From contig NZ_CAJHCQ010000024.1 of the NCBI RefSeq assembly GCF_904848665.1, forward strand, positions 62,001-126,000: a stretch of 64,000 nt of DNA. Reading direction: 5' to 3'. Positions within the stretch are counted from its first letter, which is position 1. Each line of letters starts with the position of its first letter. The notes below the pieces were generated by a model. That model made no database searches and had not been told where the DNA came from. It saw only the letters and a list, made by a program, of their open reading frames with translations. Shown piece after piece: positions 51,768 to 62,060 of the stretch. The position numbers and the translations under genes are program-made. The DNA is from Paraburkholderia hiiakae (GTDB taxonomy: Bacteria > Pseudomonadota > Gammaproteobacteria > Burkholderiales > Burkholderiaceae).

Positions 51768-52751
51768 ATGAATAAATCGACCAACCATCTTGTCGTCGCG
51801 CTCGCCTACGACAGGCTCTGTACCTTTGAATTCGGCTGCGTGACGGAATTTTTCGCGCTCGAGCGGCCGGAGCTGGACGTCGACTGGTATCGCTTCGCTG
51901 TGTGCGCGCTCGAGCGGGGGCCGCTGCGAGCTGCCGGTGGCATCACGGTGCAGGCACCGTATACGCCCGCGATGTTCGATCGGGCGCAGACCATCGTGAT
52001 ACCGGGCTGGCGCGATCCGGACGAGCTGCCGCCCAAGGCGTTGCTCAACAAGCTGAGTGCGGCCTACGCGCGCGGCGCACGCCTTTGCTCGATCTGCTCC
52101 GGTGTGTTCGTGCTTGCGGCCGCGGGCGTGCTGGATGGCAAGCGCGTGACGACGCATTGGCGCTACGCCGAGCGCCTGCAGCAGCGTTACCCGAGTGTAA
52201 TCGTGGAGCCGCAGGCGCTCTACGTCGACGCAGGGCGGATCTTGACTTCGGCGGGTTCTGCTGCTGGGCTCGACATGCTGCTTCACCTCGTGCGGCGAGA
52301 TCATGGCCCTGCGGTGGCCAACCGCGTGGCGCAGCGGCTCGTGGTCGCGCCGCATCGCGAGGGCGGACAGGCACAGTTTGTCCCCCGCCCGATGCCGCCC
52401 GATGAAGCCAGCCGCCTCGCGCAGCTGATGGACTGGGTGCGAGCGAATCCGAGACGTGAGCACAGTGTCGAGTCGTTGGCCGCCAAGGCGTCCATGAGTC
52501 CACGGACACTGCAACGGCAGTTTCGCGAGGCAACGGGCATGGGGCCGTATGAGTGGGTTTTGCGTGAGCGCGTGGCGGTTGCGCGCGATCTGCTCGAGTC
52601 TCGGCCTCGCCTCGCCATCGCACGGATTGCCGAGCTTGCGGGATTCGGTTCCGAAGAATCGATGCGGCGGCACTTCAGACGCATCGCGCTGACGAGCCCG
52701 ACCGCGTACCGTGCGAAATTCGGCGCGCGCTCTGGTAGCGAGGCTGCGTGA
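51768..52751 (+). CDS. GlxA/FtrA-family AraC-type regulator with DJ-1/PfpI domain
   Basis: 327 residues. The N-terminal DJ-1/PfpI-like domain (about 8-190) has ARLCSICSGVFVLAAAGVLDGKRVTTHWRYAE with the nucleophile-like Cys. The C-terminal AraC domain (about 215-320) has two HTHs (SVESLAAKASMSPRTLQRQFREATGMGPYEWV; IARIAELAGFGSEESMRRHFRR). The sequence resembles FtrA. It lies divergent from the rhodanese gene. Confidence 0.92.
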   Translation: MNKSTNHLVVALAYDRLCTFEFGCVTEFFALERPELDVDWYRFAVCALERGPLRAAGGITVQAPYTPAMFDRAQTIVIPGWRDPDELPPKALLNKLSAAYARGARLCSICSGVFVLAAAGVLDGKRVTTHWRYAERLQQRYPSVIVEPQALYVDAGRILTSAGSAAGLDMLLHLVRRDHGPAVANRVAQRLVVAPHREGGQAQFVPRPMPPDEASRLAQLMDWVRANPRREHSVESLAAKASMSPRTLQRQFREATGMGPYEWVLRERVAVARDLLESRPRLAIARIAELAGFGSEESMRRHFRRIALTSPTAYRAKFGARSGSEAA

Positions 52752-52770
52752 GACAACGCGGGCGCGATCG

Positions 52771-53505
52771 TTACGCTTTGTCGCACTCGTCCATGATTGC
52801 TCCTGCGTGCTCCTCCAGTTCGAAAGGCGTGTCGGGGCCCGGCTCACGCGTGCGCCGCAGAGACACCAGCACCGCTATCGCGCAGCCGAGCGTCAGCGCA
52901 GCCAGCCCCGAAAGGAGAGCCGAAAACGCATCGGCATAGGCTACGCGCAGCGCGCTCACGCAGGCAAGCGCAATTCCTTTACCCGCCACGCGCGTCGTGC
53001 TGAAGATCTCAGTCGCCATGCCCGCGCGCTCCTTCGGCACGATGCTCACGGAGAGGCCGTCCATCAAGCCCCAGGGCATTGCCGCGCCGGTGCCGATCGC
53101 AAGCATTGGCCCGATCGCCGACGCATTCGCGCCGCGATGCAACGCAAGTCCGAGCGCGTAAAGGCCCGCGGCGGCAATGGTAAGGCCAATGCCGGAGACG
53201 ACCCCTGGCGAGAGCCAGCGAGTGAGCACGGCAGCCGCAAGCGGTACGACGAGCATGGGCGCGGAGAGCGCGAGCATGAGCCAGCCCGCGTCGATTTCGC
53301 GGTATCGCTCGTAGCGTGTTTGCTCGCCGCATCGGTGTGCTGGCCTGCGCGTTCGTCGCGATCGAAACGCGCCTGGCGCGCTCCATGCTCGACCTCTCGC
53401 TCTTTCGGTATCCACGCTTCGTGGGCGTTCAGTTGCTGCCCATCGCAACCTGCTTCTGCTACATCGTTCTGCTTGTCGTGCTGCCACTGCGCCTCATCGG
53501 CGTGG
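52771..53505 (-). pseudogene. Rearranged fragment of an MFS drug transporter (DHA2 type)
   Basis: On the minus strand from about 53320 to 52771 runs the C-terminal part of an EmrB/QacA-like transporter (YREIDAGWLMLALSAPMLVVPLA… to TREPGPDTPFE). The part that should precede it (FVAIETRLARSMLDLSLFRYPRFVGVQLLPIATCF… to RLIGVEG) lies at about 53316-53505 but on the plus strand. Flipping the roughly 190-base piece restores the correct order. The first two thirds of the gene are missing and a LysR fragment abuts at 53510. Not functional. Confidence 0.75.
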
Positions 53506-53509
53506 AGGG

Positions 53510-54085
53510 GTGCTACCGGCGTTGCCCGAGTTCGCCCAGCACTACCCGGAAATCGAATTCGATCTGGACTTCAACGATCGGTTCGTCGATCTCGTGGAAG
53601 GGGGCTTCGACGTCGCCATCCGCAGCGGGCCACTCAGCGATTCCAGCCTGATGGCGCGGCGTCTCGGGCCGTTTCGCTTCGTGCTTGCCGCGGCGCTCGC
53701 CTATCTCGCGCACTCGGGCGTGCCGCGCAAACTCAGCCAACCCGAAGCGCACGCGTGCGTGCGTTACCGGTTTCCCACGACGGGCAAGCTACAGCCGTGG
53801 GATCTTGCCACTGGAAAGCAAGCGCCGCCGGAATTGCGTACCGCGCTTGTCTGCAACAACATGGAGGCGTTGCGCGGCGCGGCGGAAGCAGGCTTCGGCA
53901 TCGGCTACATGCCGGACTTCCTCGTGCGCGACGCGCTGGCGGCTGGCACGCTCGCAACGGTGCTCGACGAAGCCTGCGAAGCGCCGGGCCAGTTCTCGAT
54001 TCTCTGGCCCTCTAGCAGGCACCTCACGCCGCGCCTGCGCGTATTCGTCGATTTCGTCTGCGAGCGGCTCTTCAAGACGGTCTGA
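53510..54085 (+). pseudogene. 5'-truncated LysR-family regulator
   Basis: About 191 codons covering only the effector-binding domain of a LysR regulator (LPALPEFAQHYPEIEFDLDFNDRFVDLVEGGFDVAIRSG … LRVFVDFVCERLF). The DNA-binding half is absent; the sequence to the left is the inverted transporter piece. In intact relatives this stretch is preceded by about 110 residues including the HTH. GTG 53510 could begin translation but no DNA binding would result. Confidence 0.8.
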
Positions 54086-54314
54086 GTTCGCCTCCCACAA
54101 CCCGCGCGCTCGCCGGCAACCTTACGGCAAGCATGCTAGGATGCGCCCTTTCGTCTGTCTGGATCATGGCGCGCGTGCCCACGCGGGCCTCTTCGAAGCG
54201 GTGCCACGCCGCCGCTTCGCGCACCGACCTTTCGCCCGCCCCCTTTCGAGTCAACGCGACGCGTGGGGCGCGGTAGCGACATCCAGCCAATCTGCCGCAA
54301 ATCTCTACCGCTTC

Positions 54315-55811
54315 ATGGAATCCGACCGTTCCGGCTCGCGCCGCTCATTCCGTTCTTCGTTGCTGCGTAGCGAACTGCTCGCGGGCATCACGTCGTCGTT
54401 TGCGCTCGTGCCGGAGTGCATCGCCTTCGCGCTCGTCGCGCGCGTCAATCCGCTCGCGGGTCTGTACGGCGCGTTTTTCATCTGTACGATCACGGCGCTG
54501 TTCGGCGGCCGGCCGGGGATGATTTCGGGCGCAGCCGGATCGATGGCCGTGGTGATCGTCGCGCTCGTGGTGCAGCATGGGTCGCAGTATCTGTTCGCCA
54601 CGGTCGTGCTGAGCGGCATCGTCATGATGGTGTTCGGCGCGTTGCGCCTCGGCAAACTGATCCGTATGGTGCCGCATCCGGTGATGCTCGGGTTCGTCAA
54701 CGGCCTCGCGATCATCATTGCGCGCGCGCAGTTCGAGCACTTCAAGGTGCCCGGCCCACAGGGGCCGCAGTGGATGCATGGCCCGGCGCTCGCGCTCATG
54801 GCGGGGCTCGTTGCGCTCACCATGGCGATCGTGTTCGCGCTGCCGCGCGTGACGAAGGCCGCACCGCCCGCGCTCGTGGCGATCGTCGGCGTGGCGCTGG
54901 CCGCGCAGTTGCTGCACCTGCCGGTGCGCACGCTCGGCGACATGGCGCACATTGCGGGCGGCCTGCCCACGTTTGCGCTGCCCGCCGTGCCGTTCGACCT
55001 CGCCACGCTGAAGATCGTGCTGCCCTACGCCGTGCTGATGGCAATGGTGGGGCTGCTGGAGACGCTCCTCACGCTCAACCTCACCGACGACGTGACGGCC
55101 ACGCGCGGCCGCCCCGACCGCGAGTGCGTGGCGCTCGGTGCGGCGAACGTCGCTTCGGGACTGTTCGGCGCGATGGGCGGCTGCGCGATGATCGGCCAGA
55201 CCGTCATCAATCTCGGCTCGGGCGGCCGCGCCCGCATCTCGGGCGTGACGAGCGGCGTGATGATCCTGCTCTACATCCTGTTCCTTTCGCCGCTGATCGA
55301 GCGCATTCCGCTCGCGGCGCTCGTGGGCGTGATGTTCGTGGTGGCGGCGCAGACCTTCGCGTGGGGCTCGCTGCGCGTGCTGCACAAGGTGCCGCGCAAT
55401 GACGCTGTGGTGATCGTTGCGGTCACAATCATCACTGTGTGCACGGATCTCGCGACAGCGGTGCTCTGCGGCATCGTAATCGCCTCGCTTAATTTTGCGT
55501 GGCAGCATGCGCGCGAATTCCGCTGCGAAACCCGTGACACCGCTTCGGGCGAGCGTGTGTACGTGCCGCGCGGCACGTTGTTCTTCGCGTCGACCACGCA
55601 CTTCCAGACGCTGTTCGATCCGCAGAACGATGCCGCGCACGTCACGATCGACTGCGCCCATCTGCATGTGGCGGACCATTCGGCCATCGCCGCGCTCGAA
55701 GCGGTGCAGGGGCGCTACGAGCGCGCGGGCAAGCGGGTCGCGTTCGCGCATCTTTCGCCGCGTTGCAGTGGATTGCTGGCGCGCGCGGAAGTGGAGGTGC
55801 GGGTGTCATAA
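54315..55811 (+). CDS. SulP-family anion transporter with STAS domain
   Basis: 498-residue inner-membrane carrier. The N-terminal SulP block SELLAGITSSFALVPECIAFALVARVNPLAGLYGAFF is followed by 10-12 helices, including GRPGMISGAAGSMAVVIVALV and GLLETLLTLNLTDDVT, and a C-terminal STAS domain (about 400-498, VTIDCAHLHVADHSAIAALEAV). Family members carry sulfate, bicarbonate or dicarboxylates. There are no operon partners. Upstream in-frame ATGs exist, but 54315 gives the standard N-terminus. Confidence 0.93.
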   Translation: MESDRSGSRRSFRSSLLRSELLAGITSSFALVPECIAFALVARVNPLAGLYGAFFICTITALFGGRPGMISGAAGSMAVVIVALVVQHGSQYLFATVVLSGIVMMVFGALRLGKLIRMVPHPVMLGFVNGLAIIIARAQFEHFKVPGPQGPQWMHGPALALMAGLVALTMAIVFALPRVTKAAPPALVAIVGVALAAQLLHLPVRTLGDMAHIAGGLPTFALPAVPFDLATLKIVLPYAVLMAMVGLLETLLTLNLTDDVTATRGRPDRECVALGAANVASGLFGAMGGCAMIGQTVINLGSGGRARISGVTSGVMILLYILFLSPLIERIPLAALVGVMFVVAAQTFAWGSLRVLHKVPRNDAVVIVAVTIITVCTDLATAVLCGIVIASLNFAWQHAREFRCETRDTASGERVYVPRGTLFFASTTHFQTLFDPQNDAAHVTIDCAHLHVADHSAIAALEAVQGRYERAGKRVAFAHLSPRCSGLLARAEVEVRVS

Positions 55812-56833
55812 GCCGCGCGCCGCGCGAATGTCGGCGTACAAAAGACCCAAGAAAAACACGGCGCGTATCGTGAGGCAATAGTTGTGCTGTCGGCGCGCAA
55901 AACTCGGACGTATTGCGGGGGGCACGAAGCTTGAGTACGCCCAATTGGGGGACCAGAGGTCGCACTGTAACCGTTTCGAAATGACTCTTTTGTGGTGTTT
56001 TGTCCGAAATGCCGGCCGTGAGAAGCGCAGGGCGGGATTTCAAGCTTAGATTACGCACAGGCCTGACGCCAGAAAACCCGTTTTGACGCGATTGAAAAGC
56101 TGGCTGGCACGATAAACCCCATTGAACGGCTACCCCCACCGATTCGCGGCGCGCGCAGATCCCCACGGGAGCCGGTCTTGCCGGCGGCATCTCCGGATGT
56201 GTTATGCGCCCCCAACAGGTCATGCCGTCTGGTTGGGTGACGTGCGGCTCCCGGGCCAGCCCTCCCGTCTGAGCACCCCGGGCACGTCGGTATTGCCCGC
56301 ATCAGGGCGACTCATCGCAATTGCGTATTCGCTCATCGGGCGCGAGTTTCCTGTGTCAACCGGACCCGGCGGGTGCAAAAGCCGGGATGGGCAACGCGCT
56401 GTTGGGCTGCGGGCAGATTGCGCAATGGGACGGATTTGGGGAAGTGGATGTGACGGCTTCCCGCCATGCGGAGGGCACTCGTCGACCCTTACGTTCCATT
56501 GCGGCCACTCGCAATCCGGCGTCGACGAATGTCAACTCTCACCGCCGTCGATTAAGTAATCACAACCCATCTCGGACGTTCGGTTCCGCGTCCTAGTACC
56601 GAGATTGAACATCGCCAGTTGATGTATTGCGTCGTGGGATTGCAGCCTTGGGAGTGGTGCGGGAGGGCATACAGCAGGTTGTCCGAAAATGATAATTACT
56701 CGTCCGAATATGCCATAACGCCCGCTGCCCGATAAGCCTACGATTGTCCCTGTTCCCACTGACCGGAGAACGGTTCACAAACCGATTCACCAGAAGTCTG
56801 GGTCGGCCAATTCAAGCAAGGAAGACACAGCAC
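55812..56833. other. Non-coding or decayed 1 kb stretch
   Basis: No gene recognised on either strand. Short open frames lack family signals. Base composition and codon periodicity fall compared with the left part of the window. The last 150 bases carry the AraC-like direct repeat. It marks the border of the accessory end of the window. Confidence 0.55.
56681..56712 (+). promoter_or_regulatory. Direct repeats, candidate AraC-type activator site
   Basis: GTCCGAAAATG (56681-56691) and GTCCGAATATG (56702-56712) are offset by 21 bases, two helical turns, on the same strand, 122 bases before the SDR start. That is the usual geometry of AraC-family activator sites. No AraC gene of the matching type is nearby, so the regulator would be outside the window. 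Confidence 0.5.
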
Positions 56834-57604
56834 ATGCGAATGCGCAACAAGATCGCGCTCATCACCGGCGGCGCCTCGGGCATGGGCCTCGCCTTCACCC
56901 GGCGCCTGGCGGAAGACGGCGCCAAGGTCTATTTCACCGATATCAACGACGTTGCGGGTAAGCAAGCCGCGCAGCAACTGACGGGCGGCGGCCTGAATGT
57001 CGCGTTCCTGCAGCACGACGTGACGGCCGAAGCCGATTGGCTCCGTGTACTAGGCCAGATCAAGGAGGCCGAGGGCCGGCTCGACGTGCTGGTGAACAAT
57101 GCCGGCATCGCTATTTCGGGCAATATCGAACAGTGCAGCCCCGACGACTTCGACAGGCACATCAATGTGAACCTGAAGAGTGTCTTCCTCGGTTGCAAGC
57201 ATGGCCTCGCGCTGATGAAGCACAAGGGCGGCTCGATCATCAATGTCTCGTCCATTACCGCTATCTGCGGCGAGCCAATAATGCCTGCCTACAGCGCGTC
57301 GAAGGCCGGCGTACGCTTCCTGTCCAAGTCCGTGGCGTTGCATTGCGCTGAGCAGGGCTATGCAATACGCGTCAACAGCCTGCATCCCGGCTACATCGAT
57401 ACGCCCCTGCTTGCAAGTGGAGCGCATGGTCTGACGCATGCCGAAGCCATTGCCGTGCGCGACCGCATCACCTCTGAGATCCCGGTCAGGCGCCGTGGAA
57501 CGCCGGAGGAAGTTGCCGGCGCCGTCCTCTTCCTTGCTAGCGACGACTCGGTGTATGTGACCGGCACCGAGATAGTTGTTGACGGCGGTTACGCCTGTCA
57601 TTGA
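56834..57604 (+). CDS. Short-chain dehydrogenase/reductase (classical SDR)
   Basis: 256 residues. Cofactor motif TGGASGMGLAF (13-23) with an acidic residue after beta-2 (YFTDIND), suggesting NAD(H). NNAGIA, catalytic Ser in INVSSIT, Tyr and Lys in YSASKAG, and the C-terminal DGGYACH. It would oxidise an alcohol or reduce a ketone. It lies 48 bases before a cupin dioxygenase-like gene; the pair may act in aromatic-ketone or diketone breakdown. Codon use is less GC3-biased than in Region 1. Confidence 0.93.
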   Translation: MRMRNKIALITGGASGMGLAFTRRLAEDGAKVYFTDINDVAGKQAAQQLTGGGLNVAFLQHDVTAEADWLRVLGQIKEAEGRLDVLVNNAGIAISGNIEQCSPDDFDRHINVNLKSVFLGCKHGLALMKHKGGSIINVSSITAICGEPIMPAYSASKAGVRFLSKSVALHCAEQGYAIRVNSLHPGYIDTPLLASGAHGLTHAEAIAVRDRITSEIPVRRRGTPEEVAGAVLFLASDDSVYVTGTEIVVDGGYACH

Positions 57605-57652
57605 ACGGCCTCAGGCCGACGCCATCCAGACCAACCCCGCACGAGACAGAAC

Positions 57653-58159
57653 ATGGCCCTGCCAGAATCCGTTACCCATCAAGACAAGCTACTGAGCATC
57701 AATACCCACGAGCATCCGTTCCTGATGTCACTGGGCGGCCATCCGGGCGTCGATGTGTTCCCGTTGTTCATCGATCCCCACAATGGTGTCTGGATGATGC
57801 GCGCGCGTTTCAAGCCGGGCATCACCTTGCCAATGCACTTCCATACTGGTGTTGTGCATCTCTATACCCTGTCCGGCTGCTGGTACTACACCGAGTATCC
57901 CGACCAAAAGCAGACAGCCGGGTGCTACCTGTTCGAACCGGGCGGATCTATCCACCAGTTCAACACGCCGGCCGACAACATGGAAGACACTGACTTCCTC
58001 TTCATGATCAATGGCGCCAACGTGAACTTCCTGCCCAATGGCGAATACGCAGGCATGCTGGACGCCAACTCACTCAAGGGCTGGGTGGACCTCGCCATCA
58101 ACGAACAGCAGAGCGGGGTGCGGTACATCTCCTCTTCGATTCCGACCTACAGCCGCTGA
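57653..58159 (+). CDS. Cupin protein, 2,4'-dihydroxyacetophenone dioxygenase-like
   Basis: 168-residue single cupin with metal ligands HFH…H/E in ITLPMHFHTGVVHLYTLSGCWYY and a second histidine in GGSIHQFNTPAD. Length and pattern match the family named after 2,4'-dihydroxyacetophenone dioxygenase, an Fe enzyme that cleaves the C-C bond of an alpha-hydroxyketone; most members are uncharacterised. Co-transcription with the SDR is likely. Confidence 0.8.
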   Translation: MALPESVTHQDKLLSINTHEHPFLMSLGGHPGVDVFPLFIDPHNGVWMMRARFKPGITLPMHFHTGVVHLYTLSGCWYYTEYPDQKQTAGCYLFEPGGSIHQFNTPADNMEDTDFLFMINGANVNFLPNGEYAGMLDANSLKGWVDLAINEQQSGVRYISSSIPTYSR

Positions 58160-58355
58160 CCGGTACCTATATCGCAGACCGAATGTGCCGCATGGTGAGG
58201 CGGTCGCCATAGCCCGGAGAGCGACTGCTAACTGCCACCTTTGGACCCGGCGACCGGCGTGCGATGGTCGGCTTCTCGCTGAGCGTACGGCAGCATCCTG
58301 TCGGCTCGAACCGGTTGAACAGCAAGATGTGCTCAAGAACCCCTCGGACATAAAC

Positions 58356-59849
58356 ATGCGGTTTCGGATTTTCCCATTCGTTTTGGCATTCGGCGTTTCT
58401 ATCGCCCCTGTCCCGGGGCAGGCGTCGCATGCAGTTCAGCCGCTTGCAGGTGACTCCACTGGCAACGCGTCCGCCCGCTGGGACGAGTTGGCCAGCCTGC
58501 CGATGCCGGGCGGTTACCCGGCAAAAGCTAGCCAGCAAGCGCTCTATGACGAGCTATCCTTCCAGCGCGCCGTGCAGGTCTATCTATGGGCGATGCCGGC
58601 CATGAGCCTTTACTCCATGCGCCATGCCCAGGAACTGAAGTTCGGTACGGGCTCGAACGTAATGACGGTCTGGAAGGATCGCCCGGATGCGAAGACAGTC
58701 GTGTTGACTGCCAATCCGGATGTGCTCTATTCCTTCGCATGGCTCGATCTGAACGCCGACGGACCGACGGTGGTGGATGCTCCGCCGCAGCTTCAGGGAT
58801 TGATGGACGACGCCTGGCATCGACCTCTGACGGATGTGGGACTTGCAGGACCGGATCAGGGCAACGGCGGAAAGTACCTGGTCGTACCGCCTGGCTACCA
58901 GGGGGAATTGCCTGAAGGATATTTCGTCGTGCGCTCGCCGACCAACGGCGTGTTCGTATTCTGGCGCGGCTTTATGGTCAAGGGAAAGACTGAACCGGGC
59001 GTCGCGTCAATTGAAAAAACCCGAATCTATCCGCTTGCGAAGAAGGATGCCCCGCCAGAGATGAAGTTTCCGAATGCCTCTGGCGTGCCGATGGACATGC
59101 TATTTCCCACCAACGCGAGTTATTTCGACAATGTCGCGGAGTTCATCGATGCAGAGCCCGCCGCTCCAGAAGATTTCGCGATGCGAGGAATGGCGGCGAG
59201 CATCGGGATCGTGAAGGGATAGCCATTCTCGCCCGATGCGCACCAGCGCGCCATCCTCGACAGGGCGGCGAGAGTCGCCTCGAGAATGGCGGCAACCATC
59301 TCGTATGACTACACCACTGAGAAGAGACTGTGGCCGGACAGAACCTGGTCGACATCGGTAGGCGGAAGCCCGGTGTTCAAGGCGGATACTTTCCAGTCAC
59401 TCGACCACCAGATCAGCTACTTCTGGAAAGCCTATGGGACCAGCAATGCGATGTTCATTGCCATGCCCGGCAAAGGGGCGGCCTATTTCGGTGCCGAGGC
59501 CGACTCAGCCGGCAACAGGCTAGAGGGTGAACGTAGCTACCACGTGCACGTTCCCGCCAATGTCCCGGTGCTGAACTACTGGTCGTTCGTGGTCTACGAT
59601 GCCGAAACTCGCTCGCTCCTGGAGAATGGGCAGCGATTTCCGTCCATATCATCGAATGACAATCTGAAGACCAACCCGGACGGCTCGGCGGACCTTTACT
59701 TTGGGCCCAGGCCTCCAACAGCGGCCCACGCTAACTGGATTAAAACGATTCCGGGTCACAGCTGGTTTGGAGGTTTTCGACTCTTCAGTCCTACTCAAGA
59801 GTTCTTTGATCGAAAGTGGGAGCCAGGCAATCTGGAGCGCCTGGACTAG
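58356..59849 (+). pseudogene. DUF1254/DUF1214 exported protein interrupted by an amber codon
   Basis: An exported protein with a signal peptide (about 1-25, cleavage near GQASH) and the DUF1254 domain (ALYDELSFQRAVQVYLWAMPAMSLYSMRHAQE), then the DUF1214 domain (YHVHVPANVPVLNYWSFVVYDAETRSLLENGQ … DLYFGPRPP … GFRLFSPTQEFFDRKW). The frame is open from 58356 to a TAG at 59220-59222 and continues in the same frame to 59849. Relatives have Lys at this place (IVKGKPF), so one base change AAG to TAG explains it. If unsuppressed, the product loses the DUF1214 half. Total length without the stop, about 497 residues, is normal. Confidence 0.8.
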
Positions 59850-60476
59850 GGACATTATCTGTCGGCGGCGCGCTGCTGTCGCCACATACCAATCATGCTC
59901 GTTCAATCATCGGCCTCACGCAGCGCTGAGGCCGAGATCTTGCCGATTTACGGCAAGATCACAGAACCAGATAAAACATGAAAGCACCTGTTTCCGCATT
60001 GCTCGCCACTACGCTCTTGATGACGACCGGCGCAAACGAACGCAGAAATCGTCGCTGCAGTTCCCTATACCGCTAGCGCCTTCACGCCAGCTCACGTTGA
60101 TCTCACACGCTCGGCGGGCACGCCCGCCCAGTTCGCCAACGAGGAATATGTCGCGGCACCCGAAGGACGGCTCAGGCCGACGACGCGACGTACATCATCA
60201 GTGGTCGAAGGGCCGTTGACCGAGCGAAGCAGTCGCGCGAGTGTCCAAACGGTGGTTGCGCCGAGTGACTCTTCCTGGCCGATCGCGGAAGTAGGGGGGC
60301 GACGATCCGAGTATCGGTGGCGCCGAGACCGCTGAACTTCCGTAGCCGCCCCGTCATACCTGCTTTTCCACAGCAATCTGCTTGAGCGTCGGCTGGCGTC
60401 TGTGTGACACGGGGCGAGATAAAGGTTGTCTATTCAGCCATTCAGGGAGAGAACCGGTGAACGCGTGCGCCGCCGG
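59850..60476. other. Stretch with a possible broken small exported gene
   Basis: At 59978 an ATG opens a signal-peptide-like frame (MKAPVSALLATTLLMTTGAN) that stops at 60074 after about 32 residues. Shifting frame near 60040 continues AEIVAAVPYTASAFTPAHVDLT and FANEEYV-like residues to about 60170. This looks like a frameshifted exported protein, but no family is recognised and the 3' part is unclear. The rest of the stretch shows nothing. Confidence 0.35.
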
Positions 60477-61181
60477 CTATGGAGCTGGCGCCGAAGCCGA
60501 GACTGGCGCGACCGGTGCCAAGTTGTAACTACGAAGCTCCCACCGATGGATAACCTTGGGTTCGCCCACCGGATACTCGACCTCGTCCCACTTGATGGTC
60601 CGCTTGACGGATGGCGCATACCAAAGGGTGGTCTTGAACGGATAGTCGGTGGCTGGCTTGCCGGCGCTCAGCCGTTGAGCAGTTCCCGTTTCCGCGAGTC
60701 TGAATGCGAAGAAATCGCCAGCGGCCACATGCACGATCTCTGTGGCCTCTACGGTCACTTGATTCGAGATCCTCAATATATCGCCAGAACGCAGCGTGTT
60801 AGTGTAGTTCGTGCCGTAGCTTTTTCCGACCACCAACGGAAAGTCCATGAGGCCTCGAGCGGGCTGATACCGGTCCTCAGGATCTGCGGTCAGGTTGCCG
60901 GTACTGTCGAAATCCATCTCGGATGCCACCCCGGTCCCACTCAGCGTGGATAAGCGGGTCTGTTGGGGCGTTACTTCGATGACGCTATTGCGCATCACCC
61001 GCTCAGGTGCATCCGGCTCCGGTGGGATGGGCCCGTAGGTCCAGTTGTCGCCGACCCTGTACACCGGCTTATCGGCCCGGGAAACCGGCTCGATGTTGGA
61101 TTGTCCGCTCGCCGCTGTCGTCCCGAACGCGGACAACGCGACAAGAACGAGAGGACCCGTGGCCTGAGAGAACGTTTTCAT
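60477..61181 (-). CDS. Exported protein of unknown function
   Basis: 234 residues with a signal peptide at about 1-26 (LSAFGTTAASGQ). The mature part begins YRVGDNWTYGPIPPEPDAPERVMRNSVIEVTPQQTRL, a beta-rich pattern reminiscent of periplasmic lipid- or ligand-binding barrels (YPFKTTLWYAPSVKRTIKWDEVEY). The ending is Ala/Pro rich. I do not recognise a named family. It faces leftward while its neighbours face right, with no clear operon. Confidence 0.75.
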   Translation of the reverse strand: MKTFSQATGPLVLVALSAFGTTAASGQSNIEPVSRADKPVYRVGDNWTYGPIPPEPDAPERVMRNSVIEVTPQQTRLSTLSGTGVASEMDFDSTGNLTADPEDRYQPARGLMDFPLVVGKSYGTNYTNTLRSGDILRISNQVTVEATEIVHVAAGDFFAFRLAETGTAQRLSAGKPATDYPFKTTLWYAPSVKRTIKWDEVEYPVGEPKVIHRWELRSYNLAPVAPVSASAPAP

Positions 61182-61790
61182 CGCATTCGATCCTTTCGCC
61201 AGCGCGGCTGGAATCGTCTGGGGCGTGAGTTACGAAAGCAATGCCGCATCGGAAGGCGGTCCCTGCCAGATGCGAACCGAGGTACCCATTCGAAAGCATG
61301 CCCCAGACCGAGGCTGGGAAATGTTCGCCACGCCTCGTCGGGCAGTAGTCGGAGTATTGCGGCCGTTCCAATGGCAGGTTTCCCCGTTCGCTGACCGGCA
61401 GGTTTTGGCCGACGCAGCAGACTTGTTATCTCCATCAAACGATGGAGGCGATGGCATTCGGGGACCGCTAGTCTTAAGGTGCGGGGTTACCGTGCAATTC
61501 ATCGCGGGGTGCGTCAATGGTGTCCGTTTAGTGCGCCTTCAACGGTCAGGTCGGTCTCATCGCTGCGTGAAACAACAAAGACCACGATCAATATATGCGG
61601 CGGTAACGGGTACAGGCGGCATCCAGTTGGCTACGTGTTCACGCTGCGCCGGGCCATCGGACTACGGATCAAAGGGGCACCTTCCAGGCGATTTCATATG
61701 TCGCTGGGGAATGAATCCTCAAGGATTCGTGCACTTATCGAGTAGTCGACACCACCGGACTATCCATGGCCGTGACGTCGGGAGGTCATC
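61182..61790. other. Non-coding 0.6 kb stretch
   Basis: Only short overlapping frames without family signals. It includes the upstream region of both the leftward exported protein and the truncated binding-protein gene. No palindromes or promoters stood out. Confidence 0.45.
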
Positions 61791-62060
61791 ATGTCGAAGC
61801 CAGGAGTAAGCCGCCGCGACCTCCTCAAAGCCAGTGCTGCCACGGTAGCGCTATCCGCCCTGTCGACGGCGGCACTCGCTGCAACGATGTCGCCGAGAAG
61901 CAGGGATCTCTACGAAGCGGCGAAGAAGGAGGGCGAGATCACCTGGTATACCGCGCACTCGGACGATACAACCGCACAGGCGCTTGGACACGGTTTCGAG
62001 GAGACCTGGCCAGGTATCCGGACAAGCGTCGTGCGCACCACTGCGCAGGTGGCGTTCCAG
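61791..62060 (+). pseudogene. N-terminal fragment of an ABC importer binding protein (Fbp/AfuA-like)
   Basis: The first 90 codons encode a twin-arginine signal (SRRDLLKASAATVALSALSTAALA) and the start of a family-1 extracellular binding protein (LYEAAKKEGEITWYTAHSDDTTAQALGHGFEETWPGI… VRTTAQVAFQ), as in iron or organic-acid importers. The similarity ends at about 62060, where nitrile hydratase sequence begins in another frame. The frame itself runs out of phase to 62255. Non-functional. Confidence 0.8.

Noticed and set aside
53685..54314. N-terminal extension of the SulP gene
   Set aside because: This region codes for the LysR effector domain in another frame, and the extension has no SulP similarity.
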